Assembly: GCF_001457815.1 (NCBI RefSeq)
Contig: NZ_LN898221.1
Coordinates: forward strand, 701,053 to 765,052
Direction: 5' to 3'
Length of the DNA: 64,000 nucleotides
From: Vitreoscilla massiliensis
Lineage (GTDB): Bacteria > Pseudomonadota > Gammaproteobacteria > Burkholderiales > Neisseriaceae
In this document: positions 42,509 through 52,800 of the stretch, in pieces
How the letters are laid out: each line of letters starts with the position of its first letter
How positions within the stretch are numbered: position 1 is the first letter of the stretch
Notes under the pieces: model-generated
What the model saw: the letters and a program-made list of their open reading frames with translations, nothing else
Told to the model about the DNA's origin: nothing
The model's database searches: none
Translations under genes and position numbers: made by a program

Positions 42509-44984
42509 TGATGGCCGGGTTTAACCAATGACCCAAGCCCTCGGCTTGTAAAGCGGCCTGTAAGTCTTGATTCAGGCTCAGCGCCGCCAACATTTGCGCT
42601 TCGGTGTGCACCACATTCACTTGGCTTAAGGCCACGGCATCGGTTTGGTATTGCTCGGCCACATAGGCCGAAATCTGATTGATTTGGCGCGGATTCAATT
42701 GGCTGAAGGCCAAACGCAGCGACGGCAATAAGGCGATAAATTCGTCGTCGCCCCAATGCTTAAGCTGCGCATCCAAGGCATCGACGAGCACAGGCTGGTG
42801 TACCAACAATTCCGGTGCCGCCTGCATCAAGCCATTGAAGTATTGAGCGGCCTGTAAGGCATCGGCACCGGCTTGCATGCGCGCAGCTATCGCCTGTTGT
42901 AATTCTCTCAATTCGCTTTGCCCATCTAAAAACAACAAGCCATCTATGGCGCCATTGAGCAGCGCATTGTTTTGGTATTGCGCCCGATACAGGCGCAAAT
43001 GGCGGTAAAAATCGGCCACGGCATCGGCCAAATCAAAATCGCGCTCTGCCGCCAAGCGCCGCGCCAACAAGCGTTGCGTGACCAAATCGCGCACTTGCGC
43101 CGCATTGGCCTCGTCGTCCAAATCGTGCAATTGCTGCAGCAAATACAGCGAGGTATTCCACGCATGCAGCAACATGGTCTTGAGCACGCCCTCGTCCACG
43201 CTGGGGAACAAACGCCGCGCCTGCCACAGATTGCAGATTTGGTGTATCGCCGACAGTTGCGACGCCCAACGGCTGTCGTGCTCAATATGGTAACGAGCGG
43301 CCTGTAACAAGTCTGGCAGGCTTTGCTCCAAACCCATGCGCGCCGCCTGTATCAATAAGCCCATGGCACCGCTGGCATTGTTGCTGTGGCCTTGCTCTTG
43401 CCAACTTTGTTGCTGCTTGAGCAGGCGCTGCTGCGCCAGTTGGTACACATCGGCGGCTTCGGCACTCAAATCAATCAAACGCGCCTCCACCATCGGCGTC
43501 CACGCATAGCGCCAATGCTCGTTGAGCAAATCCATATTGGCGCCGCTGATGAGGTCTGGCCCTTGTTCTAAGGTGGCAAAGCCCACATCGATAAACGCCA
43601 GCAAATGCAAAAACGCGCTGCGTTCGCGGTGGGCGGCATCGCGGTAAATGCTCAATTCGGTATTCTTGGGCAAGGTGTCACTGAGTTTGTAGCGCTGCGC
43701 CTTCAATACTGACAGCACCTGATTCACCAACGGCGGCACCGCCGCCGATTTCACCACTTGACCGAGCTTGTGGCCACTTAAAAAGCGCAAAATGGCTTGC
43801 GACACTTGCTGTTGTGCCACTTCGGCTTCGTCTTTGATCCATGTCGACACAATGGCATCGAGCAAGTCCCAACGCGACGGCAGCGCATGACCGCGCAGCA
43901 TAGACAAACGCCATGCCTGTTCTTGTGCTTGTTGCAACGACCACACCGACAATTCCGGCATCAGCTTTTCTTCGCGCAGGTGCGCGGCGATGGCACTCAA
44001 TTGCAAGGCCAGAAAATCGCTGCCGCTTTGTCCTTGCTGCATGGCCTGCCATTGGTCTTGGTAATACTGCGGCGATGGCATGCCCGAGGCGTAGCCATTT
44101 AAGGCATCCAAGCGGTCGAAGCTGTAGCGTATCAACCATGCATCGCTGCTGCTGGCTTTGCTGGTTTTACTTGGTTTGTTTGCTTTGTTATCTACAACAG
44201 GTTCTGCCAGACCTTCGAGCAAACCCAAGGTGTGAAAACCACCGGTAATCACCACGGTGGTGTCGCCGCTGGCGATAGCGGCCTGTAAATGCTGCAACAT
44301 GCATGCTTCGCGCGCTACGGTGTCGTCCAGTTGCAGTGCTTGTTCGGTATAGGAAAGACGCGCCATTGCGCACCACATCCACACCTCGTTGAAAAACGCC
44401 TCAGGTTGCAATAAGGTATCGACAGGCCGACATTCAAACACATGCGACCACAATTCATCGTAATTGCGGCAATGCAGTTTCTCGGCCAAGGCTTGCACGT
44501 ATTCGCTGTGAGCAACATGGCTTTCATCGAGCAAGCTGCCAGCAGCGGCCTGTAACACGCTCTCGGCATCACCTTCTTCGTCGCCGCCATCATCGTTGTC
44601 ACCATCCAAGCTGAGCAAATCGCAAAACACCACTTCCGCACCCGCTTGCTGTGCCCAACGCAGCGCCAACCATTCCGGCGAATAATCGCAAAACGGGTAA
44701 AACGCCGAACGCACGTGCTCGCCTTGTTTGCGCTGCGCCAATACCGCCACCGGCGGCACCGTGTCCTCGTGTTGCAACAGCGGCAACAGCGGCATGAATG
44801 TGTGTGGCGCTTCGATAAGTACACGCTTGGGTTGTAACTCGTTCAGCCACTGTTGCAAGGCCATGCTACAGGCCGGGCTGTGGTGGCGCACCGGCACAAA
44901 ATACACGTTTTGCGCCGCCAAGCGCTGCGCCGTTGCCGCCGCAGCTTGGATGCGCTCAGGCCACGCGACGCTGGCTATTGCCAT
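42498..44984 (-). CDS. yehM: DUF5682-family protein (YehM-like)
   Basis: A protein of about 828 aa. The N-terminal domain has VYFVPVRHHSPACSMAL and RVLIEAPHTFMPLLPLL, then EVVFCDLLS and, later, VVITGGFHTLGL. The RHHSPAC and GGFH motifs are characteristic of DUF5682, which looks like a ChaN/TraB-type hydrolase-like fold (my inference). The remainder is long and helical. I prefer the ATG at 44984 (MAIASVAWPERI), which overlaps the MoxR stop, over 45017. It contains four DUS-like 11-mers. Confidence 0.8.
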   Translation of the reverse strand: MAIASVAWPERIQAAAATAQRLAAQNVYFVPVRHHSPACSMALQQWLNELQPKRVLIEAPHTFMPLLPLLQHEDTVPPVAVLAQRKQGEHVRSAFYPFCDYSPEWLALRWAQQAGAEVVFCDLLSLDGDNDDGGDEEGDAESVLQAAAGSLLDESHVAHSEYVQALAEKLHCRNYDELWSHVFECRPVDTLLQPEAFFNEVWMWCAMARLSYTEQALQLDDTVAREACMLQHLQAAIASGDTTVVITGGFHTLGLLEGLAEPVVDNKANKPSKTSKASSSDAWLIRYSFDRLDALNGYASGMPSPQYYQDQWQAMQQGQSGSDFLALQLSAIAAHLREEKLMPELSVWSLQQAQEQAWRLSMLRGHALPSRWDLLDAIVSTWIKDEAEVAQQQVSQAILRFLSGHKLGQVVKSAAVPPLVNQVLSVLKAQRYKLSDTLPKNTELSIYRDAAHRERSAFLHLLAFIDVGFATLEQGPDLISGANMDLLNEHWRYAWTPMVEARLIDLSAEAADVYQLAQQRLLKQQQSWQEQGHSNNASGAMGLLIQAARMGLEQSLPDLLQAARYHIEHDSRWASQLSAIHQICNLWQARRLFPSVDEGVLKTMLLHAWNTSLYLLQQLHDLDDEANAAQVRDLVTQRLLARRLAAERDFDLADAVADFYRHLRLYRAQYQNNALLNGAIDGLLFLDGQSELRELQQAIAARMQAGADALQAAQYFNGLMQAAPELLVHQPVLVDALDAQLKHWGDDEFIALLPSLRLAFSQLNPRQINQISAYVAEQYQTDAVALSQVNVVHTEAQMLAALSLNQDLQAALQAEGLGHWLNPAISGT

Positions 44985-46066
44985 AAGGCTTTGCTTTCTT
45001 CGTAAAAGCTTTTCCAAGCACTGTTGTGTTTGGCGCGTTCACGCGCCACCGCATCGATGTAATACTGCACGCGCGCAATGTCTTCGTCATTGTCTTTGAG
45101 CACCACGCCGCGCAATTGCCGCGCCAAAGCGCCGCCGGTTACCGCACCGTCACCCAAAAACGCCGCTTCCAAGCTGGCAGCATGGGCAATGTTCACCGCT
45201 TCGGCCGTAGACATCACCGCATCAGGTTTCTTCAAGTGCGTGCCATCGGTGGCCACGCCTTTGCGCAATTCTTGAAACACCGTCACCAACACCTCAACCA
45301 CATCGTCACCGACTTGCACTTGGCCTTTTAAATCGCCCAACTCTTGCTGCAATTGCAAGCGCAGCAATTGCTGCTCAAATTTGGCGTCTTGTATCGGTTT
45401 GACGGTTTCAAAATTGAAGCGGCGTTTCAAGGCCGCCGACATTTCGTGCACACCGCGATCGCGCAAGTTGGCGGTGGCGATGACATTGAAACCGCTTTGC
45501 GCCAACAAGCGCGCGCCCTCACCCATTTCCGGCAACATCATGGTTTTGTCCGACAACATCGACACCATCACGTCTTGAATTTCCGGCGGACAGCGGGTGA
45601 TTTCCTCGAAACGCACGGTTTTGCCGGCGGCCATGCCTTGGTACAACGGCGATGGCACCAAGGAGCGCTCGCTCGGGCCTTCGGCCAGCAGCAGCGCGTA
45701 ATTCCATGAGTATTTGATGTGGTCTTCGGTGGTGCCGGCCGTGCCTTGGATGGTGAGGCCCGAATCATGGCTGATGGCCGCGGCCAGCAATTCCGACAAC
45801 ATCGACTTGGCCGTGCCCGGTTCGCCCACCAACATCAGGCCTTGTTTGCCCATTAAGGTAACGATGGCGCGGTCGACCAAGGCATCATCGCCGTAAAACT
45901 TGCGGCTGACGTTTAATTTGTCATCGCCCAAGATGAAGGCGCGCACGCTGCGCGGTGACAAATACCAATTTGCCGGCTTGGCTGCGCTGCCATCTTGCTC
46001 GTGCAAGCGCTGCAACTCGTCTTGAAAACGGATTTCCGCCGGTTGGCGCAATAATTGTGAACTCAT
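44975..46066 (-). CDS. yehL: MoxR-type AAA+ ATPase (YehL-like)
   Basis: A 363-aa ATPase. Walker A is MLVGEPGTAKSMLSELL, Walker B-like FEEITRCPPEIQ, sensor 1 NVIATANLRDRGVHEM, and an Arg-finger region follows (ALKRRFNFE). The acidic residue order (EE rather than DE) and the length agree with YehL. Start at ATG 46066 (MSSQLLRQ) overlaps the DUF4132 stop as ATGA. It is likely the motor of the six-gene cluster, working with the vWA and DUF5682 proteins. Confidence 0.88.
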   Translation of the reverse strand: MSSQLLRQPAEIRFQDELQRLHEQDGSAAKPANWYLSPRSVRAFILGDDKLNVSRKFYGDDALVDRAIVTLMGKQGLMLVGEPGTAKSMLSELLAAAISHDSGLTIQGTAGTTEDHIKYSWNYALLLAEGPSERSLVPSPLYQGMAAGKTVRFEEITRCPPEIQDVMVSMLSDKTMMLPEMGEGARLLAQSGFNVIATANLRDRGVHEMSAALKRRFNFETVKPIQDAKFEQQLLRLQLQQELGDLKGQVQVGDDVVEVLVTVFQELRKGVATDGTHLKKPDAVMSTAEAVNIAHAASLEAAFLGDGAVTGGALARQLRGVVLKDNDEDIARVQYYIDAVARERAKHNSAWKSFYEESKALWQ

Positions 46067-49000
46067 GCTGGTTTCTTCCATTTGGGGTCTTTGCCATTGC
46101 TGGCGTCGGCGGCGGCTTGGTAAGCGGCAAAGGCTTCGGCTTTGATGATGTCGGTAATCGGCGTGTCGCCGTGGTAACGCACCTCAGACAACCACACCAT
46201 CACATTGCTGCGGTCGTAGCCATAGCCCAATTCGCCTTGGGCATCGAAATAAATCGAGAATGAACCTTTGCTGCCCAAGTTTAAGTGATAGCTGTCTTCG
46301 CCATAATAATCGTAGGCATTGACATTAAAACCGTGTTTGGCCACCACGCTGCGCAAGGTGTAATACGGTATCGCATAGCCTTCAAAATCGTTGGCGCTGT
46401 TGTTTTGCCACGCTGCCGTCGATGCGGCCTGTAATTGTGGGAACAAAGGCGTGATTTGGTAGTCGGCAAAGTGTTGTTGCCACGCGTCACGCTCATCAGC
46501 GCTCATCATGGTGCCGTGCGCCAGTTGCACTTGCGCCGTTGCCGCAAGCTCGTGATTGTTGTCGTCGGCATCGAGCAATTCGCCTTGTTCATCCAAGCGC
46601 ACAAACTGCGTGTGCCCATCTTGCTGCACACGCCAAATCAGGCGCTGCGCCAACAAACGCATAATCGCTTGCTCAGCCACCACTTGCTGCCACACCGCGC
46701 CCGTCCACACGCGCTCGCTGCACATGGCCACATACAGACGCTGTTGCTCTTGTTTGAGCACGTTTTTGACGTCTTTTTTGATGCTGGCATATTGCGCTTT
46801 CACCGCTTTCACCCACTCCGCGTCCTCGCTTTTGCGCGCAGGCGGCAAGGCGCGCAACTCTTTGCCAGTGTCGTCTTGTATCGTCCACTCACCATCCACA
46901 TGCAAACGCAGCTTAAATGTGCGCTCGCCATACGACAAACTCAAGCGGCTGTAAGCATCCATGCCAAACGCCGGCACCACATAATCGGCGATTTGCTCAT
47001 CGCTCCATTCATGCCGCTCTTGAAACTCGGCGATGGTGTTGCGCGACAGCGTGCGAATGTAATTGCCCGAGGCTTTCACATCCAAGCTGGCAATCAGCGG
47101 CAACACCGCCGCATTGTCGCCCGCCGCAGCGGCCTGTATCAATGCGCCCAATTGCTTGGTTTTGTAAGCAAAATCGCGTTGGTAGCGGCGGAAAGTGCGG
47201 TACCATTCGTCCGCAGCCACCGCGCCGGTCAAAGCCAACAGGCCTTTGTGCGGCAAGGCGGTTTGTTTGTCATTGTAGCGACCGAGTTCTTCCACCAGTT
47301 TGGCGCGCACCTGCTCTTCGGTAATGTCTTTGTATTCGCTGTAATAACTTGGGTATTGCTCGTAGTCTTTTTGGAATTTCTTCAGTTTTTTCGGCACTTC
47401 TTTGTCTATGAGCTCGTTCAATTCGGCATCGCTCATCGGGCGCAAATCCTCGCCGACAAATTGCTTCAACACAAACAAGCCCAACGCGTCTTGGCTGGTT
47501 TGATTCAGCAAATTCAAATAAATCTGCCACATGCCTTCGCCATTGGCTTCTTTCATTTGCATGGCCAAACGCAGCCAGCCTTCGAGCAATTCCGGTGTTA
47601 CAGGCCGGCCATCTTGCCATTGCAAGGCCGGCACCTCATCCCAAGCCAACCATTCCATTGCTTTTGGGCGTTTCTTCGCCATCACCGGTGCAATCTCGGC
47701 CAACAGTGCTTCTTCCGACAAATACGCCGACACATCGGCCTGTAAGGCAATCAAGCCTTGTAACAATTGCACCCGCAGCTTGGTATCGTCTTCCACAGCC
47801 AAACGCGCATGCAATAAAGGAATCACTTGGGCAGATGCGGCCTGTAAACCCACCAACCACGCAATCGACAGCTTGCGCACATCGGCATAATCGTGGTTCA
47901 AACCCCAAGCTGTCCACGCCAAAGCATTGTCCTCACGGCTAAGCAGCGCTTGCGCTTGCACGCGCAAGCTGCGGTTGCTGCCATACGCCCACAAGGCCAA
48001 TGGGTATTGCAAACTTGCTGGCAAAGCAGGAAACACCTGCAGCGCATCCATCACCCGTTCCACGCCCATGCGACAGGCCGGGGTGCTGTGCGCACGCTCG
48101 CCCCATGCTTGCTCCAACACCTCAAGATGGCGCAGCAACAGCGGCATGGCCATCTGCCATGATTCTGCGCGCATGTAATGGTCGCTGATTAAGTGCCACA
48201 TCAAGTCCAAAGGCCGCTCGCAGCCCAAGTCTTGCAAATGCGCGAGGATGCTGTCCCATGCGTACGTCTCTTCAATGTGGCTACACGCATAGCCGATGGC
48301 GGCGCGATTCCACAGGCCAAACTGCGCCGCCGTGTGCGCAGGCAGCCATTCGGGCACATCCAAATAATAACTGCCACGACTGTAGTAATACTGCTCGCCC
48401 ATGGCCTTGAACAAATCGTCATCGCTCATGCGCTGACAAGCGTTCAAATGCTGATACCAACGCTGGTAATCCGCGTCTTGTATGGCCACCATCTGCTGCA
48501 AACGCTGCTGCGCTTGCTCAGCCTCGACTTGGCTGGCGTGGATGCTGTGCTGATGCCATTGCAATTCATCGGCATCCATGTCTTTGGTGTCAGCGGCCTG
48601 TAATTCTTGCAAACGCGTGGTCGCCCATGTGTGTTGGTATTCGTATTGGCTGCGGCGCTGCTCGATATTGGCGTGCAATATTTCCAGCGTCACCGCTTCA
48701 GGCAGGTGTGCGCTTAAGGCCGCACTGGCGGGCGCAGACAATGCATGCGCTTGCACCAAGTTCTGCAAAGACAATTTGGATATTGCCAGCGCAAACGGCT
48801 TTTTCGCCGCCGCGGTTTTGGCCTCCGCTTGCCATGCCTCTAACACACCCAAATAGGCCTGCCCCAAATGCGGTAGGCTCTCGGCAAATTTGGCCAAAAC
48901 CGCCGCTGGTTTGTCGGCCACGGCCGCGCTTTGACTCAATTCTTGTGCCACCACCTCAGGCGAGAGCTGGCGCAAGATGCCTATGGCCAACATGCGCGCG

Positions 49001-49878
49001 TTCACGTCTTTGTCGAGCAAACACGCCGACCACACTGGCAGCAATGGCAGATGTAAAGCCGCATGGTTAGACGCGTATTGCAACAACACCGTCACCGAGC
49101 CGTAGTAATAGTCTTGTGCGCACCAAGCGCGCACGGCGCCGACCCGCTCTAATAAATAGGCATCCACATCCTCACACCAGTGCAAGCGCTCGGCTTTGCT
49201 GCGGCTGCTGAACAATACCGACAATACCGCATCGCCCTCTTGCCATTCGGCCGAACCAAACACCTGTTGCAACACACTGAGCTTGGCCTTGGGCAAGGCC
49301 ACTAAGCTGGCGCCGGACAGCGTGGTTTGCCATTGCAACGGTAAAATCTCGGTGATGTCGCAGAAAGCCGCCGCCCATTCTTTCTCAGAGCCGCCGTAAT
49401 AGCGGCTGTAACTGCAATGGCGGTGCGCCAAGTCTTGCCACAGGCTCTGCATTTTGGTCGCCAATTTGCTGGCAATCTGCCCTTGCATCAGCAAGCGATA
49501 CCACTGTACCCGCAGCAGCAAAGGCAACGGATTTTCCGGCAGGTGGCGCACATATAGCGCCACCGAGGCATAACTGAAATCGTCCAATGGCCGTGCAAAC
49601 ACATTGAAAAACGCCTCGGTAATGTCTTGGGCTATCTCATTGATTTCCAATGTGGCTTGGTCTTGCCAATAAGCCTCGACCTTTTGTGCCGCCGCCGGAC
49701 TGATGGCTTGCAATTGCGCCGTCCACAGCGCCAAGATGCCAGCAGCGTCTTGCGGCAAGGCGGCAAACACCGCCTCAAAGTCTTGTTGTTGCAGCGCTTG
49801 CGCCAGTTTGGCTTCTAAATCATCGCCGCCTTGCAGCACCGCTTTGACCTTGCCCAACACATTTTTCAAACTTACCAT
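46063..49878 (-). CDS. DUF4132 protein, second paralogue
   Basis: A protein of about 1271 aa. A long HEAT-like helical region is followed by the C-terminal DUF4132 domain, recognisable by LSYGERTFKLRLHVDGEW, LRALPPARKSEDAE and the terminal SFSIYFDAQGELGYGYDRSNV. It shares layout and many blocks with the first paralogue, but not close identity, so the duplication is old. I chose the ATG at 49878 (MVSLKNVLG), which overlaps the previous stop (ATGGTAA) and has GGGAG upstream. A TTG six codons earlier is less likely. E. coli YehI is a DUF4132 protein in the equivalent locus. Confidence 0.82.
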   Translation of the reverse strand: MVSLKNVLGKVKAVLQGGDDLEAKLAQALQQQDFEAVFAALPQDAAGILALWTAQLQAISPAAAQKVEAYWQDQATLEINEIAQDITEAFFNVFARPLDDFSYASVALYVRHLPENPLPLLLRVQWYRLLMQGQIASKLATKMQSLWQDLAHRHCSYSRYYGGSEKEWAAAFCDITEILPLQWQTTLSGASLVALPKAKLSVLQQVFGSAEWQEGDAVLSVLFSSRSKAERLHWCEDVDAYLLERVGAVRAWCAQDYYYGSVTVLLQYASNHAALHLPLLPVWSACLLDKDVNARMLAIGILRQLSPEVVAQELSQSAAVADKPAAVLAKFAESLPHLGQAYLGVLEAWQAEAKTAAAKKPFALAISKLSLQNLVQAHALSAPASAALSAHLPEAVTLEILHANIEQRRSQYEYQHTWATTRLQELQAADTKDMDADELQWHQHSIHASQVEAEQAQQRLQQMVAIQDADYQRWYQHLNACQRMSDDDLFKAMGEQYYYSRGSYYLDVPEWLPAHTAAQFGLWNRAAIGYACSHIEETYAWDSILAHLQDLGCERPLDLMWHLISDHYMRAESWQMAMPLLLRHLEVLEQAWGERAHSTPACRMGVERVMDALQVFPALPASLQYPLALWAYGSNRSLRVQAQALLSREDNALAWTAWGLNHDYADVRKLSIAWLVGLQAASAQVIPLLHARLAVEDDTKLRVQLLQGLIALQADVSAYLSEEALLAEIAPVMAKKRPKAMEWLAWDEVPALQWQDGRPVTPELLEGWLRLAMQMKEANGEGMWQIYLNLLNQTSQDALGLFVLKQFVGEDLRPMSDAELNELIDKEVPKKLKKFQKDYEQYPSYYSEYKDITEEQVRAKLVEELGRYNDKQTALPHKGLLALTGAVAADEWYRTFRRYQRDFAYKTKQLGALIQAAAAGDNAAVLPLIASLDVKASGNYIRTLSRNTIAEFQERHEWSDEQIADYVVPAFGMDAYSRLSLSYGERTFKLRLHVDGEWTIQDDTGKELRALPPARKSEDAEWVKAVKAQYASIKKDVKNVLKQEQQRLYVAMCSERVWTGAVWQQVVAEQAIMRLLAQRLIWRVQQDGHTQFVRLDEQGELLDADDNNHELAATAQVQLAHGTMMSADERDAWQQHFADYQITPLFPQLQAASTAAWQNNSANDFEGYAIPYYTLRSVVAKHGFNVNAYDYYGEDSYHLNLGSKGSFSIYFDAQGELGYGYDRSNVMVWLSEVRYHGDTPITDIIKAEAFAAYQAAADASNGKDPKWKKPA

Positions 49879-52800
49879 GGTGTTTTTTTCTCCCAATCGG
49901 CGTCAAAGCCCATGGTTTTGCTCGCCAACAAGGCATAGTCGTTGTAAATCTCAGTGAGCAAAACCAAACTGATGTCGTTCAAATCCACTTGCGTGTAGGT
50001 CGGTTTGCCATTGCGCAAACTGACAAAGCCCAAACCAAACACCACCGCCGGGATGTTTTCTTCTGGCATATAGCTGCCACTGAAACCGATTTGCGCCGCC
50101 ACGCCCAAGCTGGTAAAGCGTTTGTGGTATTCCATAAACGAGCCGCCGTCTTCGGCAGGGCCGCGTTGGTAACCCATTTTGGTGAACACGCCGCGCAGCG
50201 TGAAGGTATCGGACAAATAGCCTTTGAAGCTGTCGATTTCCTGTTGTTTAGGCGTAATCGCCGGCGGTAATTCGCGTTTCAATTGTTCAAACAAAGGCTT
50301 GATGCGGTAATCTTTCAAATGTCCCAACCATGTTTGCGTCGCCTCTGGCCCCAGTAACACAGTGTGCGCCAAACGGATGCTGGATGCGGCCTGTAAATCC
50401 ACTTCATCGTCGTCGGCATTGATGAAGCTGCCGTCTTCGGTCGGTCTGAAGGTAAACACCACCTCGCCTTGCGCGTTCAAACCTTGCCACAACAGGCGTT
50501 GCAACAAGCGCTGCATCAGCGGGTGCGCTTGCAAATACTCCAACCAATCGCCACGGCTCCACACGCGGCCGCCACACATCGCTTCGTACAAACGCTCGGT
50601 TTGCAATTCCAACACCTGCTTCAATTCTTTCTTGGCGGTATTGAATTGCGCCTTGGCTTCTTTCACCAAGGCCGCGTCCTCGTTTTGACGCGCGTTTGGC
50701 AAGGCTTTGAGGGCTTTGCCGGTTTCATCGGCCAATACCCATTTCAAATCCTCATCCAAGCGGCCTGTAAACTCGCGTGCGCCATAGCTGAGGCTGAGCA
50801 CGCCGCTGTCGTCCAAACCAGCGGTTGGGATGGTGCGGTCGGCCAATTCGTCGCTGCTCCAGCCATTGCGCTCGGCGATTTCGGCTATCAATTCATTCGC
50901 CTTGGCCTGTACCGACGCGGTTTTGTAGCGGCGGGCAATGCTCAAGATGAATTGGATGATGGCAGGATCGTTGTTTTTCGCCGCCGCCATCAGCATCGCT
51001 TCGATTTGGGCGCGGCGTTGGTGGTGCTCTTTCATGTAGGTTTGCAGCAATTGCACCCACGTTGTCGCTGGCATGGCCGCGGTCAAGGCCAAAATGCCTT
51101 TGTCGGCAATGGCAGAGCCCAGATACACCGCCATCACCTCGCGCTTGATTTCGGCGATGGCCATTTCTAAGGTCGCGTTGGCGTATTGCGGGTAATACTC
51201 GGGATAGCGTTTGTACCAATCTTGCATGTATTTAAAGCGCTGCGGTGCCTCTTTTTGCGCGCGCTCGTCCGCTTCGGCACTGCTAGGATGGCGCGTGTCT
51301 TCGTGCACAAAACCTTGCAATAAGAATTCGGCCAAGCGTGCACGGCTCGCTGGCGTGGTCAAAGCCAAATACAAATCCAGCAACTCATTGCCGCCCGGCT
51401 CTTTGAGTTTTTGTGCCAACACCACCCACCACAAGGTAATCTTGGCGTCCACCGCCTTGCCGCCGTCTAGCCACACCAATTCGGGCAAGGCCTCTGGCTT
51501 GAGCCATGCGTCCAAAGACTTGGGCATCTTGGCTTTCAGGCCGCTTTCGGCTTCGGCCAACAACACTTTGGGCGCCAAATGGGCACTGATGTCGACACCG
51601 AGTTTTTTCAAAGTGGTCAACATGGCCGCGCGCGCGGTTTCGCGTTTTTCTTTCTTCAATGCGGCCTGTAAATCCGGTATCGCACGCGCATCGTTCAAAT
51701 CGGCCAACCATTTGGCTGAGGAGGTGCGAATTTCGTGTTTGCCCGTGGCCAAGCCTTCACAAGCGCGCAAATAAATATCAGGTACGGACAACAGCAATTG
51801 CTGTATCGGCTCGCGCAAAGTCTTGGACGCTTCCAAAGCCAGCGTCAGCAATATCGGCAACCACTCACTCGGGATTTTCGGGAACATCGCCAACACCGCC
51901 ACCGCATTGCCTTGCTGGTAGCCACCGTAAGACGAACTGGTTTTGGCCTTGGTCAGGCCAAACGCCTCTTGTAAAAATTCGGGATGCTCGTAGAAGAATG
52001 GCCACACCGCTTCTGGTGCAAACGTCTCCATCGCATCGGCACCACCCCAACCCAAAAACTCATCGGCAATGTGCACATACGCGGCTTTTTCGTCTTTGCC
52101 GTTTTTGATTAAGGCATCGGCAAGCACGCGCACGTCTACGCCTTGGGGAAACGCCTTGCTTAAGTATTGGCGGATTTGCCACCAATTGTTGCCACCGCCA
52201 TGTAACAAACCCACCATGCGCAGGTAATGGCCAAAATCAAAGCCGGCCACGGCTTCAACGCGGTTTTTGTGATTGAGCAATTGGTAATCGACCAATTTGC
52301 GCGACACCGCTTCACCGCCATTGAGCGCGGCAGCAATGCGTGGAAACACCGCGGCATCAATTTTTTGCACTTCTTTCAAACGGCTGCGTGCCCACGTGGA
52401 CTTATAGCCTTTGTAAGTCGGGTCGGCATTTTCCTTGGCCTCATGTTCGGCCGCTTCTTGTGCCGATTTGAGAATTTCCGCGAAGTTTTGTTTTAAAATC
52501 TCCACCACTTCGGTTTCGTCTATCTTGCCAGTGACCAATGGCTCCCATGTTGGCACGTCAAAACTGTCGTCTTGACCGGTCATGTCGCTGACGGTTTGCA
52601 AACGCGCCAACACGCTTTCATACACTTGTTTGACGCCGGCATTGTTTTCCACCAATAAAGCGGCCTGTAACATCGGTTCGGCCTCTACCCCAAACGGAAT
52701 CAGCATTTCCGCTGCCAGTTTGCGTTCGGCATTGCTGCCTGCGCCCATCAATACGGGTTCAAGATACGGCTGCAGCGTTTCCAAAGGCTGACCCGCCAAC

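Noticed and set aside
43678..44850. Long frames overlapping the DUF5682 gene in other phases
   Set aside because: Arg/Cys/Ala-rich compositional shadows with no ribosome sites; the DUF5682 frame has the recognisable motifs.
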